The position numbers were made by a program, and so were the translations under genes. DNA of 64,000 nucleotides, taken from Mangifera indica (lineage: Eukaryota > Streptophyta > Magnoliopsida > Sapindales > Anacardiaceae). The stretch is taken from contig NC_058154.1 of the NCBI RefSeq assembly GCF_011075055.1, positions 8,191,620 through 8,255,619 of the forward strand, given 5' to 3'. A model generated the notes under the pieces. That model did not search any database, was not told where the DNA came from, and saw only the letters and a list, made by a program, of their open reading frames with translations. The first letter of the stretch is position 1; each line of letters starts with the position of its first letter. Shown here in pieces: positions 11,301 to 23,884 of the stretch.

Positions 11301-13062
11301 ATTTCTTATCTGATTTATAATCTAAATATGTGGCCTTATGATCTATGTGGCTAGAATGTTTGATGTTTGGTTAAGATCATAAAATCTTTTCATTATAGAG
11401 TCTTATCTAGGGTTGTATTAATTTAATGACCACTGCCCTTGCATTTAAGGTATATTAGGAATGCTATATGTGACTCTTGAGAGGGTTATTGGCTATGAAA
11501 CATTGTGGTAATGCATAAATGTTGGATATGTTGTTTGGATGAAAACATACTTGAAGGTTCCATGTTCTTAAATATGATATAATATGTGTATTTAGGCATT
11601 ACGATTGAAAGAATAGTGGAATCAATATGTTTAGGATGCTTAGAGACTATTGTTTGTACTATGATTTTGTGAGTATCATCAGAATCGTGATTGCAAGAAT
11701 GTAGAAACCCTAAGGTATGATTTCTAGATTGTGACACACGGTCGTATATAGTTATATACACATTTGTGTGTCATTCCAAAAATTTTGAATGTGCTTTTTA
11801 TGAGGGGAGAAATGCATAGTCGTATGGTGTATGACACACACTTGTGTATGACTTTCCAAAAAATACATGACGTGTGCCAAATGACACATGGCTTGTACGT
11901 GTGGATCCAAATACATGGAAGTGTGCCCAAGTCAACTCCTAATGTGCATCTACTCTATACACGATCGTGTGTTCAATGTCACATGCTTATGTATATAGTT
12001 TAGGAGGCACACAGGTGTAGGTTAAGTAGCATACGACCATATACCCCTTGACAAAGACAATTATACCCTAGGTTATGTGCATAAGAATAAAGAGTTATGT
12101 GAGAAAAATAATAAGCTAATAAAGGATAAAGAATTCAAGAAAGACATAGATGAGGTGTCCGACTGTGTGAATGACGACAAAAACTTAGATCGAGTCAAAT
12201 CTGAGTCGAAAAGTTAGCAACCTTAAGGCTAATGTCACACAACTAGATAGTCACCAGCTATATGCTTATGTGATAATATTTGTGAGAGCAACAAGGTTGG
12301 ATACCGAATTGATACATTATGCACTCGTGCCAAGACACATAACCACTCAGTTCAGTTTAGGTGTGCATGGTAAAGATATGACTTTTAGATATTTCTTATA
12401 TGATAAACATGATGCATCACATATGTACCTGAAGTTGCTATCAGAGATTTTTTCGTGTGATCAGGGTGTCCCAATTAGATACCCAATAAGTTGTTTGGCA
12501 TGTACACAAGGCACTATAGTAGATTTCACCAGGGCATCAGATATGTTAATTCCAACTTAGGTCACTGTAGTGTTCATAGATGACCCATGTCAAGGCATTA
12601 AGGTGTCATAGTATGATAATAGTTAGCTTACAAATAGAACACGAGTTTTACTACCAGATAATTTAATAGCTATGGATGCTGAAAGGTCTCTACTTATTGA
12701 GTTTTACTTATGCCTTTTCTTTATATGTTTTGCAGATAGAGGTGAGTAGCAAGGCAAACGGGGATTAGCAATCCAACGAGCAGCTACATAAGGAGAGGGG
12801 CACCTATGTCATTCCAATATTGGTAGACATATCTTTATCTTTATTATTATTATCATTATTTACAGACACATTGATTTACTCAAGAATTATACAATTATTT
12901 TATAACATAGATTTTCAGATAATTAGCAATTATTTTTTATTACTTTACCTTTTTGCATGCTTTATAATTATGATGATGCATTAAAGTTTTTAAATAGTCT
13001 AGTTGTATATGTCTCTTTCGATATATTTTCATCAAGGGTATGTATTTAGAGAGGAGTGTTAC
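8322..13062. other. Probable nested Gypsy-like remnants
   Basis: TGTAACACC occurs near 8323 and its inverse GGTGTTACA near 10730, with similar words near 10832 and 13057 (GTGTTACA). These are typical LTR ends of some plant Gypsy elements. Between 10915 and 12010 there are many ACACGG..GTGT and GACACACnTGTGT words, also common in such LTRs. Frames at 11764-12003 and 12270-12560 are open for 79-96 codons but show no domain I know. No integrase or reverse transcriptase was recognised. This region contains no host gene that I can support. Confidence 0.35.
9432..9709 (+). repeat. Tandem duplication, two ~139-bp units
   Basis: GTAAAACGGTC at 9432 and GTAAAATGGTTC at 9571 start two similar units. 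Each contains AATGTTGGCATAT, GTGCCTTGG/ATGCCTTGGG, TTGGCACCC/ATGGCACCC and ATCAACACATATGCAC in the same order. The 162-codon open frame across it arises from this repeat and is not taken as a gene. Confidence 0.75.
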
Positions 13063-13609
13063 ACACATTTGTATGCATTTTTCTTTTTGGTAACAACCTC
13101 CCTCTCTATTGTGTCGTATCTTTGACCGTTCTCTTACATGATTGAGCACTTGTTCTCATCTCTCACATGATTGAACCATTTCTTGTCTCTCTTTTGTCAG
13201 TGGTTTTCCCTCCTATATTGATGATTCTCCATTGTTGCCACCACCGTTATCTCTATTTTTAGGAATCCTCCTCTTGGTTTTATGGCAATGACATCATTTC
13301 TTATTAGTCCCTTGACACTAATGACTTCTTAACTTTTGTCTCCAATTGTAGCATATACATATTCCTATTTGATCTAATTCTGATTTCATTTGATTTTAAT
13401 TCAATCTAATTTTGATTTGATCTAATTCTGATTGGATTTGACTTTAATTTGATATAATTTTGATTTGATATAATTATGATTTATTATTTATTGTTTTTCC
13501 TATGTCATAGGATTATGATTTCATTCTAGACTACATTGTAATACTATATATTATACAACATTTCATCAATAATATTCATTCAATTCATAACCCAATTCAT
13601 AACTCTTCA

Positions 13610-15130
13610 TTATCTTCCATTTGCACAAATAAGAAGACAATAAGCAAATTAGTATTGTCATAATCTTTATCGAAAGATCAAAAGATAAAGATATCTTGGA
13701 GTTAGATAACTCACCATGTTATGAGCTAGTGTAGATAACTCTTCAATTAACCATAAAAAGAAGACTTTCAAACTATCAAAGATTACTAAAGAACTTAAGA
13801 AGACAAAGAATCAAGTGCTTCCAGGATGTGAGAAAACTAGAACATGACACTTTTTTTTTACAACCAAACAAATATAGAATGGCAAGCGAACGTGATCATC
13901 CAAGTTAGTGCTAAGACACAAGTCAACCATCTTGTAGTGTAAACAAAATTGTTTCCAATCAAAGTTCATGGAGTGGCAATCAACTTAATAGATTAACTAT
14001 GTGAAGTATATGAATTATTACTTACACTAGTCTAGACATTACTATCACAAGAATTATCAAAGTTCCTAAATCTCCATGTGTCATCCATCTATGTAGAAAA
14101 ATAAAGAGTCTCTAAAGTCCTTGCAATCCAAAATTAAGAGAAATTATACAATGAAACTCTTCTTCAACCAAACTTGTGAAATGATACCCGAAGAAGTGAC
14201 TAACTACAAGAATAGCAACCAACAACTCAACATGTGAGTAAATATCTGCCTCTCGTAAGAAACAACCTATCAATCTATATTTCATCGGTATCTCACATCC
14301 ACGATAGAAAATAATACCTTCCCACTATAACAAGACACGATTGTTATCTTATCTTCATATAATATAATAGAAAGTTAATTTTTTAATTTAAATTTAAACT
14401 AGAAGCAACATGATTGAGACCCTTCCTCTTTATCCTATAAATATAAAGGATCACTTAAGCAAAAAGATGAAGTAAGAAAAAACAAAAAGGGAAAGAAATA
14501 GGCTAGGCATAAGTTCAACACATGGGAAATTGGATATATATACAACCCTGTATAGCTAGCATTTAAACACTTGGAATCAAATAAACATTATCCTAAGAAA
14601 TCTAGCTATCCTTCTTGGAAAAATCTGCTAAATCAAATCCTCCTCAAAACACATTTTGTAAAACTCTATTCATCTCTATTAGAATACTTTTTAGAGTCAT
14701 CAACAACATAACAATATATGTAAGTTCTCAAACAACAGGCCAAATCACATTAAAAACTTTCATATGTCTAGTCTACACATATACTCTTAATTGCTCTCAT
14801 TATAGTGAATAACTGAGTTGCTTAGCTAATTCTAAACACCACTATCATAGTTCATCTTGTGTAAAACTCAAAATCCCATATATCAATCAGTGACAAGAAA
14901 TCGCAATATCATACATTAAAAACAACTTTCCAATTTTATGAACAAGGGAAGAAGGAACAAATTTTACATGGTGAAGCTGAAATTGGTGGTAAGATCAAAA
15001 AATTTAAAAAAAAAATTGTTTATTCCCTATAAATATTCAATTTCGAATAATATAATAAGATGTAATTCATATTTATGAATTATATTTCAAAAAATTGAAT
15101 TTATTTTTAAATAGAAGTAAACAAACCCTA
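13610..15130. other. Intergenic, nothing recognised
   Basis: AT-rich spacer. Only short open frames occur (the longest is 65 codons at 14615-14812), without domains or paired repeats. Confidence 0.4.
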
Positions 15131-15139
15131 AAAGCATGT

Positions 15140-15430
15140 AAAGAAATGGTCCCTTTTTCTTGGATGGTCCTGTTTTACAGGATAAAGTCCGGTATTTCAG
15201 CTTTTTCCATTGATAAAAGAAAAGGGGATGGATCTAAACATGTTACTCGTCAAAGTACATAAAAGGAAGCTTCTCCTTAATGCTTTGAACATCAAATCGC
15301 CCTCAAGGAATTAATTCGAAAAGTCGGTCCTTTGTTTTAAGTTCGGTGCTTACGCATGCATGCAGATAAAGGAAACTTGTGGTTCAGAGAGTCCTTAAGT
15401 TTCTTCAAAGGGCCATTTTAATTTGGTTCC
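15140..15430 (+). repeat. Upstream block shared by the two small-protein genes (copy 1)
   Basis: This block shares ordered words with 23885-24140: TTTCAGCTTTTT, ATCGCC.TCAAG.AATTAAT, GAAAAAG-like and AAGGG.CATTTT. In both places it lies upstream of a related small-protein gene. This points to duplication of a promoter-plus-gene unit rather than of the coding region alone. Confidence 0.5.
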
Positions 15431-16135
15431 AATTAAACAGCTAGATGCATATAAATCCTAAAGAGAAAAGTCTGAAAAGTGTACCACAGTATATATATAC
15501 TAAAAAGGTTTATGATAGTAAAAATATAACATTAAAAAAATATATAATATTGGAAAAACAGTTTGTCGAACGTCTCCCACGCTAATATGATTGAATGGGT
15601 CAAACTTTCGGATTATCTTGTTAAAAAAATTTTACTTTTTTTATTTTATATAAAAGAGATCAAACTTTTAGTATTTTCTATCAAAAGTAACTAACAAATA
15701 CAATTAAAATTTTTTTTTTTTGAAGCAAGACAATTAGTTTGGTATATTCAACAAAAAAATATTTAAAGTTCAGTATCTAGTCAATAGAAAACTAAGAAAA
15801 TTTGATCATTTTAATAAAAAAAATTTGAAATTTTGACACTTTCAATAGAAAAATAAAACAATATTGGATTCTTTTAACAAAAAAATTCTAATTTAAAACC
15901 TCCATATAGTATAAAAGTTATATTATATGTACAAATAATATATACAAACACTGATATATTATCATATGATTAAGAATTTTTAATTAGAGATAAAATTATA
16001 TCTAATTATATAATAATATATAATTATTTATATATAAAATTATAATATAATTTTATTATTGTTATAATCCTCTCTTGAAATTACTCCAAAAATATTTGGT
16101 ATAAACCCTTAAAAAAAGTCAAAATTTCTTACAAA
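15431..16135. other. AT-rich spacer
   Basis: Poly-A/T stretches and, at about 15905-16060, an AT-rich segment resembling the small AT-rich MITE family seen elsewhere in the window. No gene. Confidence 0.35.
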
Positions 16136-16144
16136 TATTTTAAA

Positions 16145-17341
16145 GGGAAATTGAAATTTTTAACCTTATTTTAATCCGTGTATACAGATATGCGATTCAT
16201 TTTAAAACTTAAACAAATATACTACAACAGTAATCTACTTTTCTAAAATACCCCTCTTTAAATAACTCATATATAGATTCTCTTTTTTCTTTGAAAATTT
16301 GTTTTCTCTTCTTCCTCAACTTTTAAGTGAGGACTCATGTAAAGAAATTCTCTCTTTTTTTCTCTATAACCTTAGAATTGTATTATGACGAATAAAAAAA
16401 ATCATTTGATAAAATTTAACTGAGAAAAATAAAGAGTTCACGTTTAATTGAAAAAAAACAATTACGAAAAAATTTTAATAAAAGTTGGCGTTAAATTAAA
16501 AAGGGTTGCATTGGCCAACCCTTTAATTAAAAAAGGGTTGGCATGGGCCCACCCTTTTATAAAATAAAAGGGTTGGCGTCACGCCAACCCTTCTTAAAAC
16601 CAAAAAAGTTTGGCGTCGCCAACCATTTTATTTTATTGTTATGATTTTTTGGATTCTCTTTCATGTGGTAAGGTTATATAAGTTAAAATATTATTTTTAT
16701 AAAAGAGAATACAAAAATCTTCAAATGCAGTGGACCCCATTGTATAAAAGAGAATCTAAAAATTTTTAAATTCAATAGGACCCACTATATAGATGTTGGC
16801 GTAAACTAAATCTTTCATGCAGTGAACTAAATTTTAAAAAAACATAAGTCAGTGGGTGTTGGCGTTGCCAACCCCTTGGCGAAAAATTTTTCAGATTTAA
16901 AATTTTGTATTTTATAACCATTAATATAATATTATAATAAATTTAAACTATAAAAACAATATGAAATAACAGTATTAAATAATCTAATAACATAAAATTA
17001 CAACAAAATTAAATTTCACATGAACTCATGAACATGAATCTATCATACATTATTTGATTTTCAATTGTTCATAAAGAAAACACATAACATATAAGTTTTA
17101 TTGTTCAATTATATATTTTCTTTGTTGAATAATTTTTTTTTCATACTATAGAGATTTCTTTCTCACTGGAAGGCTAAAGAAAAAAAGAGAGATGATATTT
17201 TCTCTTCTGCATGAGTTACATCAATAAGGATATTTTAGAAAAATGTTATACTGTTATAATAATTTTGTTTAAATTTTAAAATGAGTTATATATATATATA
17301 TACACGGTAAAAAAAAAAAGAGGTAAAAATTTTAATCTTCC
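16145..17341. mobile_element. Mutator-type foldback element, copy 2
   Basis: TATTTTAAA at 16136-16144 is repeated exactly at 17342-17350, a 9-bp target duplication. The left end GGGAAATTGAAATTTTT and the inverted right end GGAAGATTAAAATTTTT differ at three of 17 positions. The outer arms resemble the copy at 6206-7057 (ACAACAGTAA and AAAATACCC on the left, TTTTAGAAAA.. on the right). The middle holds several inverted repeats of GTTGGC/GCCAAC words (about 16480-16625). No coding sequence for a transposase is present. Confidence 0.85.
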
Positions 17342-17350
17342 TATTTTAAA

Positions 17351-17930
17351 AAACTACTGCAGAGGCATTTAATAGTTTTCGATAATGGTTGGGGGTGTTC
17401 GGACTTGATTGGCCAAATGTAAATTACTCTTTGTCAACCTCTCTTGAAGACTTAACGGCAACAAAAGATAATTACTGCATTGAAAAAAAAAAAGTGTACG
17501 TTTTTAGGCTCAAATTACCAATTATATCGGTTATTATTTTAAGCATACGTTAGGATACGATAAAATTATATATATATATTTTACATATATAATTTAAATA
17601 TATAAATTATGTATTATTATATGATTAGATAATTTTAAATTAAATATAAAATAATATTTAATTATATAATAATATATTATTTGTATATCTAAATTATATA
17701 TTAAAAATATATATATAATATTATTTGTTAGGATAATTTGATTGGATAATATAAAATATTTTATTTTATTTTTTATTGACCATTATGAATTGCCTCTTGA
17801 AGAAGAAATCAATATGGTAAATGCTTAACGAAGATGCATTTTACTTACAGAAAGTGTACCGGTCCCCACCTCCAAACCGACCCAATAAATGTGCACAGCA
17901 AAGTCTCAATCTTTGAAGTCCCCGCCTGAA
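17351..17930. other. AT-rich spacer upstream of small gene 1
   Basis: Very AT-rich from 17540 to 17770, with an imperfect palindrome of TATATAATTTAA-type words, then less biased sequence approaching the promoter. No gene. Confidence 0.35.
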
Positions 17931-17938
17931 TTTCAATC

Positions 17939-17947
17939 TTATAAATT
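17939..17947 (+). promoter_or_regulatory. TATA box of small-protein gene 1
   Basis: TTATAAATT followed by CCC, about 120 bp before the ATG at 18061. The second copy has the matching CTTATAAATACCCTC at 24811, so the core promoter is conserved between the paralogues. Confidence 0.6.
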
Positions 17948-18060
17948 CCCTTCACCATTCATCAGAACAAACCATCTTCACCCTTCACTTTCTCCTTCCT
18001 TTGCGTTCGTAATATCGCTCAGCCCAATTCTCTAACTTTTCATTAATATCCTTTCAAATA

Positions 18061-18267
18061 ATGGACAAACTACAAGCTGCAAGGTTTTCAACAGCAGTTG
18101 CTCCACCCCAGTTCATTTCTGTGGCCAAGCGACCATTGATAATAATGCTGGCCACAATTGCTGAGGAGGAAAAAAATTTTGTGGTTTATGAAAGCCTATC
18201 TTCAATCTCAGCTAGTGGCTCTCCTGCTCTCATTCTTTCCAGGAAGATAGAGAAATGCTTCCTATAG
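18061..18267 (+). CDS. Small unrecognised protein, paralogue 1 (68 aa)
   Basis: A 68-residue open frame starts at ATG 18061 behind a TATA box. I do not recognise the family. It is clearly related to the 91-residue frame at 24893-25168. Both contain KLQAAR, then ST.VAPPQFISVAKRPL, LATI.EEEK, ESLSS and LSR.IEK in the same order. Two unlinked open frames would not keep this by chance, so the pair is probably genuine coding sequence. Copy 1 lacks the N-terminal MPILKGYFAVKST-like extension. It ends early after IEKCFL, where copy 2 continues IEKPLLRLARNGQAK, which suggests a 3' frameshift or truncation. There is no signal peptide or membrane segment. A strongly acidic EEE patch is followed by a Ser-rich ESLSS segment. 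Confidence 0.6.
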   Translation: MDKLQAARFSTAVAPPQFISVAKRPLIIMLATIAEEEKNFVVYESLSSISASGSPALILSRKIEKCFL

Positions 18268-18635
18268 AAAGCGATTAAACGGCTTCAAGTATTTCAACTT
18301 CAATTGTGTTGGCGAATAAATTATAGAGTAACATTGTTGTTGTTTTTACCATGTCTCTTTTTATGTTAATTAATTTTCCTATTCGTTGATTTTTCTTTAA
18401 TTCTGAATTATATTATTTACCCTAATTAGGATTTTTTTTTTCTGGATCTTCTTGTAATCCATATTTGCTCGAGGTTTGAAGAATGTACTTGTAACAATGG
18501 AGAACCATTCCTTTGATATTAAGTACAATGCAGCTTTAATTTGTATTAATTTGTCCCCATGAAAACCTGGTAAAGAAAATTATGAGAAATTAATTCCTTT
18601 TTAGTCAACAATTTTGGTATCATATTTGTTATTTT

Positions 18636-18795
18636 TACGAGTAATGATACATTACTCAATCGCATGATGACAAATCATCTATATATCCATTTTGTATAAT
18701 CAAAATGTTCACCTATAGTTTTATTGTATTTTCATATAAAAAATTAAACTTAAAATACAATCCATAGATGCATAATGATATATAAACTAACAGAA
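18636..18795. mobile_element. Small AT-rich MITE fragment
   Basis: GAGTAATGATACATTACTC followed by ATGATGACAAATCAT resembles the core word (ATGATGACACATCA) of the element at 34947-35128. Only part of the element seems to be present. Confidence 0.3.
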
Positions 18796-19572
18796 CAGGA
18801 TTAAACACCCACCCATAAAGCAAAAAATACAGGAACAATTACATAACCTGAACATAAATCACGTTTGTTTATGTCCCGTGAGAAAGTCTTCGATTATGCA
18901 TCATATTGCAGTACATACAATCAAACAAGAGAATATGAAGAAGTATTTTTCCAAATGCAAAAATTGCACTACGAACTACTGGTCATACAAGATGTTAGAT
19001 ACGTCAATCTTTTGTAACTATCGATCTCTTCAATAAAACTATATGTATTTAGTTTTAAATCAAGGTTTTCAAAATCGGACCGGGATAAAAACTGTTTTAA
19101 GTACCAGTTTCGATCGGATCGGTTGAACCGTTTGGACCGGTCGATTGGACCGTTTGGACCGGTTTTATGTAAAAACCTAAAAAATTATATTTAATTAGTA
19201 ATTACATATGTTTTACACAATAAATTTTATATTGTGCATACTTTTCAATTTTTACAATTAACAAAATATATGCATTATTGAACATAAATATAATAAGTAA
19301 TAACAATTAACTTTGCATCAAAACAAAACATATACATAAAACAAATCCAATTCTACAAACACGTGCACTATTAATTATTGAACACTAAAACAAATCAGAA
19401 ATCTACTATATGTATTAAATAAAATATAAAATCAACCAATCAACATAACCATTATTAAACAAATAATATTCAATTCAACATTTAACAAAACATATCAAAA
19501 ATATAATTTGTTTAACATAAAATTTAATAAATGAATAATTAGTCATTCTTCATTATCACTAATGATAAAAGA

Positions 19573-22191
19573 TCATGTCATCGTTTCTGTTACACCTTCT
19601 ATCAATTGTTCATCTTCTATACCATCTTCTTCAATAGTATTATCTGCAAAATTTATAATTGTAAATTTTATTTTCTTTCACTCTAAAAAATCAATTATTT
19701 ATATAAATGTATAAATATTTGTGTAAGTACTAAAAAAATGTTTTTACCTAGGAAATTATGTGACAAATCATAATTTGTTGAATCACTATTGATAGGAATA
19801 GATCTCTCTCCATAAAGCATTTGATCCAATTCATCTGCATTAAGTTCACCAAACTCCTCTTCCTCGTCTACTATCCAGAAGTCTGTTTTATCGATACTTT
19901 CCTAATCAATTAGATCAAAATTTGACTTCTTGTAACATAACCTATATAGCCAAAATGATAAAAAGTAAAGATTAAAGAGCATTAAGTAAGGTACATGTAA
20001 AGTTGGAAATAATCATTAAAAATGATAAAATAGTTTAAATAAAAATATTTATAAACGTAATGATGAATAATTGATAATTGTGTTCACCTATTTTGCAACC
20101 GTGAGTTATAATGAATAAAAACAAGATCATTTACACGTTGATGCTCCAATCTATTTCTCTTCTTAGTATGTATGCGTTCAAAAACACTCCAATTATGCTC
20201 ACAGCCTGAAGATGTTGAAGTTTGACTAAGAATTTTAATTGCAAACTTCTGTAAATTGGGAGTATTGTATCCATATGTTCTCCACCATTCATCTAATACA
20301 AAATAACATATAAATAATAATATAATAGAATTTTATAAATTAGAAAAAGAATCGAGACATAAGAAACATATAAATTAAATTCATACCAGGTCGTATGGTT
20401 TTGCATATTTCAATAGCAAGCTGACATGAAAAACTCCCCTCACAATCACGAAACATTCTACTCTCTTTTACTAGCTTCGCCTTACTAACATTAAACATAC
20501 ATGTTTTACTCTCAACAACATCCAGAAAACCTTGTAATACGTCTGGTTTTGTGCAAAAAGATTCACGATCATATTGAAATGCAGGATTCAAGTAATATGC
20601 AGTTGCATGAATACCTCGACGCAATGTCCTATCCCACCTCAACTTGATTATTTGAGTATAAGGCTTGTAGAATTTCTTTTTATTCTTAAACAACTTCTTT
20701 ATCCCCAACCTAGCTCTATATATTCCATCATAGACATATCCCAATGAAGGTCTTTCATCTGAATCTACAATATGAAGCAAACGCATCAATGGTTCCACAA
20801 CTTTTACAATTATACCTATTTTGTTCCAAAAAGCATTATTCAGAATTATGATCACAACCTTTTTGCCTTGATTACTCTTTGCATATCTAGAATCAATAAA
20901 AAACATGTCAGTGACCATTGCTTGTAAGTCATGCTTATGCTCAAAAAGACTTTGCAATGCGATAAAAGTCGTAGCAAATCGGGTTGCACCAGGCCGTATA
21001 ATTTCTCTCCATCCTTCTCTCTTCCTCAACCAAGCTAACAATAATGTATGATTATAAATGAACTTTGTCACAAGAGATGCACATTTGGAAATTGTAATAA
21101 TGTGATCCATTTCACCAATATCTTTCAAAATCAAATTGATATTGTGTGCTGCACAAAGTGACCAAGTAATATTTTTATATTTTTCAGACAATAATCCTCC
21201 AGCTACTTTATAATTAGCTCTATTATCAGTCACAAAATGGACAATACTCTTAGGCCCAACCCATAATACTATTTCCTCAAACAACCCAAATAATGTGTCT
21301 GCCCCCTTTACAACACTAGATGCATCCACTGATTTGATAAAACAAATCCCTTTGGACAATATACTAAAAAATTAATCAGCAACCTACTAGAAATGTCTAT
21401 CCAACCATCAACCATAAGTGTACAACCAACTTCTTCCCAATTTTTTCTGTAACTATTAATAAGTAATTGCACTTCCTTCTTTGAATCGTTCAACAAATTC
21501 ACTCGTGCTTCATAATATGTTGGCTGCTTATATCCAGGCCCAATTGCAGTAATGGCATTAACATAGGTTGAAAATAAATAGAATTTAATGCATTAAGAGG
21601 GATGCAAGCATCATATAAGAACCTCACAACAGCCATGTCAACTCTCCATTTGGCTTCTTTTCCAGCCAAAACACTTTTTATTGAAGGTTGAGCCCCGCTA
21701 GTAGTCCTTGGAGCAAAAAAATCTCCAATCCCAATTGGTCTTTTTCTTTTTGAATCATTTATGAGTCTAATTTGTTTTTTAGAAGACCCAATACCAGTAT
21801 TACCTTCAGTCATGTTCATAGGATGAGACAACCCTTCAAATTCTTCAACTGCAATATCACCCTCAAATGGAGGTATAGTAGCACCAAAAGGAGTTGCATG
21901 CCTACGAAATTCTTGTTTTTCTTTATTTTTTGCTACAATCTCTTCTAATGCATTCGCCATTTGAAATCTAACATCATGAGGAACTTTAGTGCATGGACCA
22001 ACATCCCCTTTTTTTCCAGCCAAATGTTGTTTCATTCTATATATATCACCTCCTCTAGTTGTCTTACCACAATATAAACACTTCAACATCTTCCTTCCAT
22101 TATCATCTATACTCTCAGAAACATGTGCCCAAGTAATATCGTCTTTCACTCGACATGGTGTTGAAGAAACCCCAGATCCAGATGTAGACAT
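19573..22191 (-). pseudogene. hAT transposase with BED zinc finger, frameshifted
   Basis: The gene starts at 22191 with a BED-type finger (CLYCGK...HLAGKKGDVGPC). It continues through a DUF659-type segment (FLYDACIPLNALNSIYFQP, LINSYRKNWEEVGCTLMVDGW), the hAT catalytic core (FVTDNRANYKVAGG, WSLCAAHNINLILKDIG) and exon 1 end at 20387. Exon 2 (20292-20088) carries the C-terminal dimerisation region (WWRTYGYNTPNLQKFAIKIL, SGCEHNWSVFE). Exon 3 is 19941-19748 (DFWIVDEEE, ELNADELDQMLYG) and exon 4 is 19643-19573. Damage: apparent one-base deletions near 21560 and 21347 shift the frame, and exon 3 has an in-frame TAG after NFDLID. Introns keep GT-AG borders. Acts on its own element's ends in the nucleus when intact; here it is dead. 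Confidence 0.92.
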
Positions 22192-23029
22192 ACTTCCACT
22201 TTATTTATCCATTGTATATAAGAATAACAATAAAATCATAATACCAATTAATTGTGGAATTTCAACATGCACAACTTCATACATCCATTATAAATAACAA
22301 TATTCGTAATTTGGGCACAATACATAACTTCATACATTCATAATCCGAATTTCAATATTCGTTATAAATTGTCATATATTGAGTTATTATATGTAAATAG
22401 GGTATCACAAAAGATTGATATTCAACTTTCAAATTCTTAGAAACTAACCACGTTACGAATGAAATACATTCAATCCAAACATTCAATATAGATACATAAT
22501 AAAATTACAAATTCGTAACATAAAATTACAAATTAATAATAAATCAATTAATATTTACTAATTTATATATTTTCAAATTAAGAATTGTTATTTGTTTATA
22601 TAAATTGACATATTATTTATATATTTTTTAATTTGTTTAAACTTTTAATTTATATACTGTTAATTCAAACAAACGAAATATTATTTATTCCAAGGATTTT
22701 AGGGTTTTTTCCAAACATTAGTGAATACTAATTCAAAAAATAAAGAGTAGTGAATTTGAATAGTAATTCCAAACTTTTTTCCAAGCATTGTTTATGTAAA
22801 TAGTGTTTCAAATTGTTTATACCTCCATTTGAGAGGGATCTATTCCTTGTGTTTATGAAACTTTCAAATTCTTGCAATGCACGCAAAAGTCTGTTTGAAT
22901 AGTAATTCAAAAAATAAACTTTTTTCCAGGCATTCCAAACTTTCAATATATACTGTTTCAATCAAGCATGGTTTATATATGTAAATACTTTTTCAATACT
23001 GTTTCAAAGCATTGGAAGGAAACACACCA

Positions 23030-23330
23030 GCTTCCCGTCGTTGCCTGAGAAGTCGTCGGTCACAACAGCAACGGAACTCGTCGTCATCGGCCGTCGTCTA
23101 AGACTGAGAAGTCGTCGTGAAAGGTTGCAATATAGTCGTGAAGCTGCTGTCTTGTGAGCCTGCAAACCAACAGCCCTCAGCAGCTTCGTCGTCGTCGGCA
23201 GGAGTCTTTAAACGGTCGTCGGCAACAGATGAATCGACGACCGTTTCAACTTATGACGTCGAAGCAAGTCGTCGGCTGCAGCAAATCCCTTTGCGTCTGC
23301 GTGCACTGCAAGTAACAGGAGGAAAGTTTT
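23030..23330 (+). repeat. CGTCG-rich segment inside the hAT element
   Basis: Dense GTCGTCG/CGTCGTC words and a much higher GC content than the surroundings, in the 5' leader of the transposase gene (minus orientation). A 103-codon open frame over it looks like low-complexity noise. A similar CGTCG-rich core occurs in an unrelated element at about 30300-30600. Confidence 0.6.
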
Positions 23331-23517
23331 ATATAAACTGTTTCTCATACGCAGCTTTTGAACCAGTGGACCGCCTTGACCGGGTTGGACCGCGGTCCAA
23401 CCCACTTTTAATCCTAAAACAGTTCTGAGCTTAATAACAGCCGGCTACAGTGCCGATTCACGGTCCGACTGGTCCAACCATCCAATCCGGTCCGGTTTTT
23501 AAATCCTTGTTTTAAAT

Positions 23518-23884
23518 ATCTAATTAAATACTTAGAGATATTGATTGAGTGATTTTAAATTAAAAATATAATAATACTCAATTACATAATAATATATCAT
23601 TTGGGTATTTAATTAAATACTTAAAATTAGATGTATATAATATATAAACTTTGACTTTAACCGTTACATGAATTCTATAAGGAGGGACATAATTTAACTA
23701 TATGGGATTTTAAAAATGTCAAAAAGAAATATAAATATTTCAACTATTGATGACTTTTGATGCCAAAGTTTCTCACTCGTGTCAAATGCATGTAATAAAG
23801 ATATTGAGGTAAAATTATATTAAACATCTACCCGTAATAAAAGAATATGTAACATGTTAAATTAGCAAACCCCCAAGAATTTGC
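23518..23884. other. AT-rich spacer
   Basis: Positions 23520-23660 resemble the AT-rich MITE family (TTAAATACTTAGAGATATTG and related words). No gene is seen. Confidence 0.3.

Larger units (their letters stand above)
7374..13609 (+). mobile_element. Degenerate LTR retrotransposon, LTR pair 7374-7603 and 13347-13609
   Basis: Two direct repeats of about 230 and 263 bp share an ordered set of features. Both have TCTAATTTGATT-type short repeats, a TTTTTCCTAT.TCATAGG block, AGACT.CATTGTAAT.. and a 3' part CAATAATATTCATTCAAT. Directly after the left repeat comes ATATCAGAGTGG, which resembles the TATCAGAGC primer-binding site of plant Copia-like elements and sets the orientation as plus. The inside begins with a pyrimidine-rich leader and shows no intact gag or pol. 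The leader appears interrupted near 8322 and resumes near 13060, suggesting a nested insertion. I could not find matching 5-bp flanks, so the exact ends are approximate. Confidence 0.65.
19061..23509 (-). mobile_element. Ac-like hAT transposon, 4.45 kb
   Basis: TTTTAAAT at 19053-19060 is repeated at 23510-23517, an 8-bp target duplication. Termini are CAAGGTTTTCAAAATCGGAC at the left and, inverted, CAAGGATTTAAAAACCGGAC at the right. Subterminal DNA carries many GGACCGG/CCGGTCC words at both ends, as subterminal transposase-binding repeats often do. Inside, on the minus strand, is a broken four-exon transposase (19573-22191). The whole unit is full length in structure but inactive. It separates the two small-protein paralogues. 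Confidence 0.93.

Noticed and set aside
12270..12560. 96-codon open frame with an ordinary-looking protein composition
   Set aside because: No recognisable domain, and the surroundings look like a Gypsy-like LTR. It could be an old gag-like remnant, but I cannot support that.
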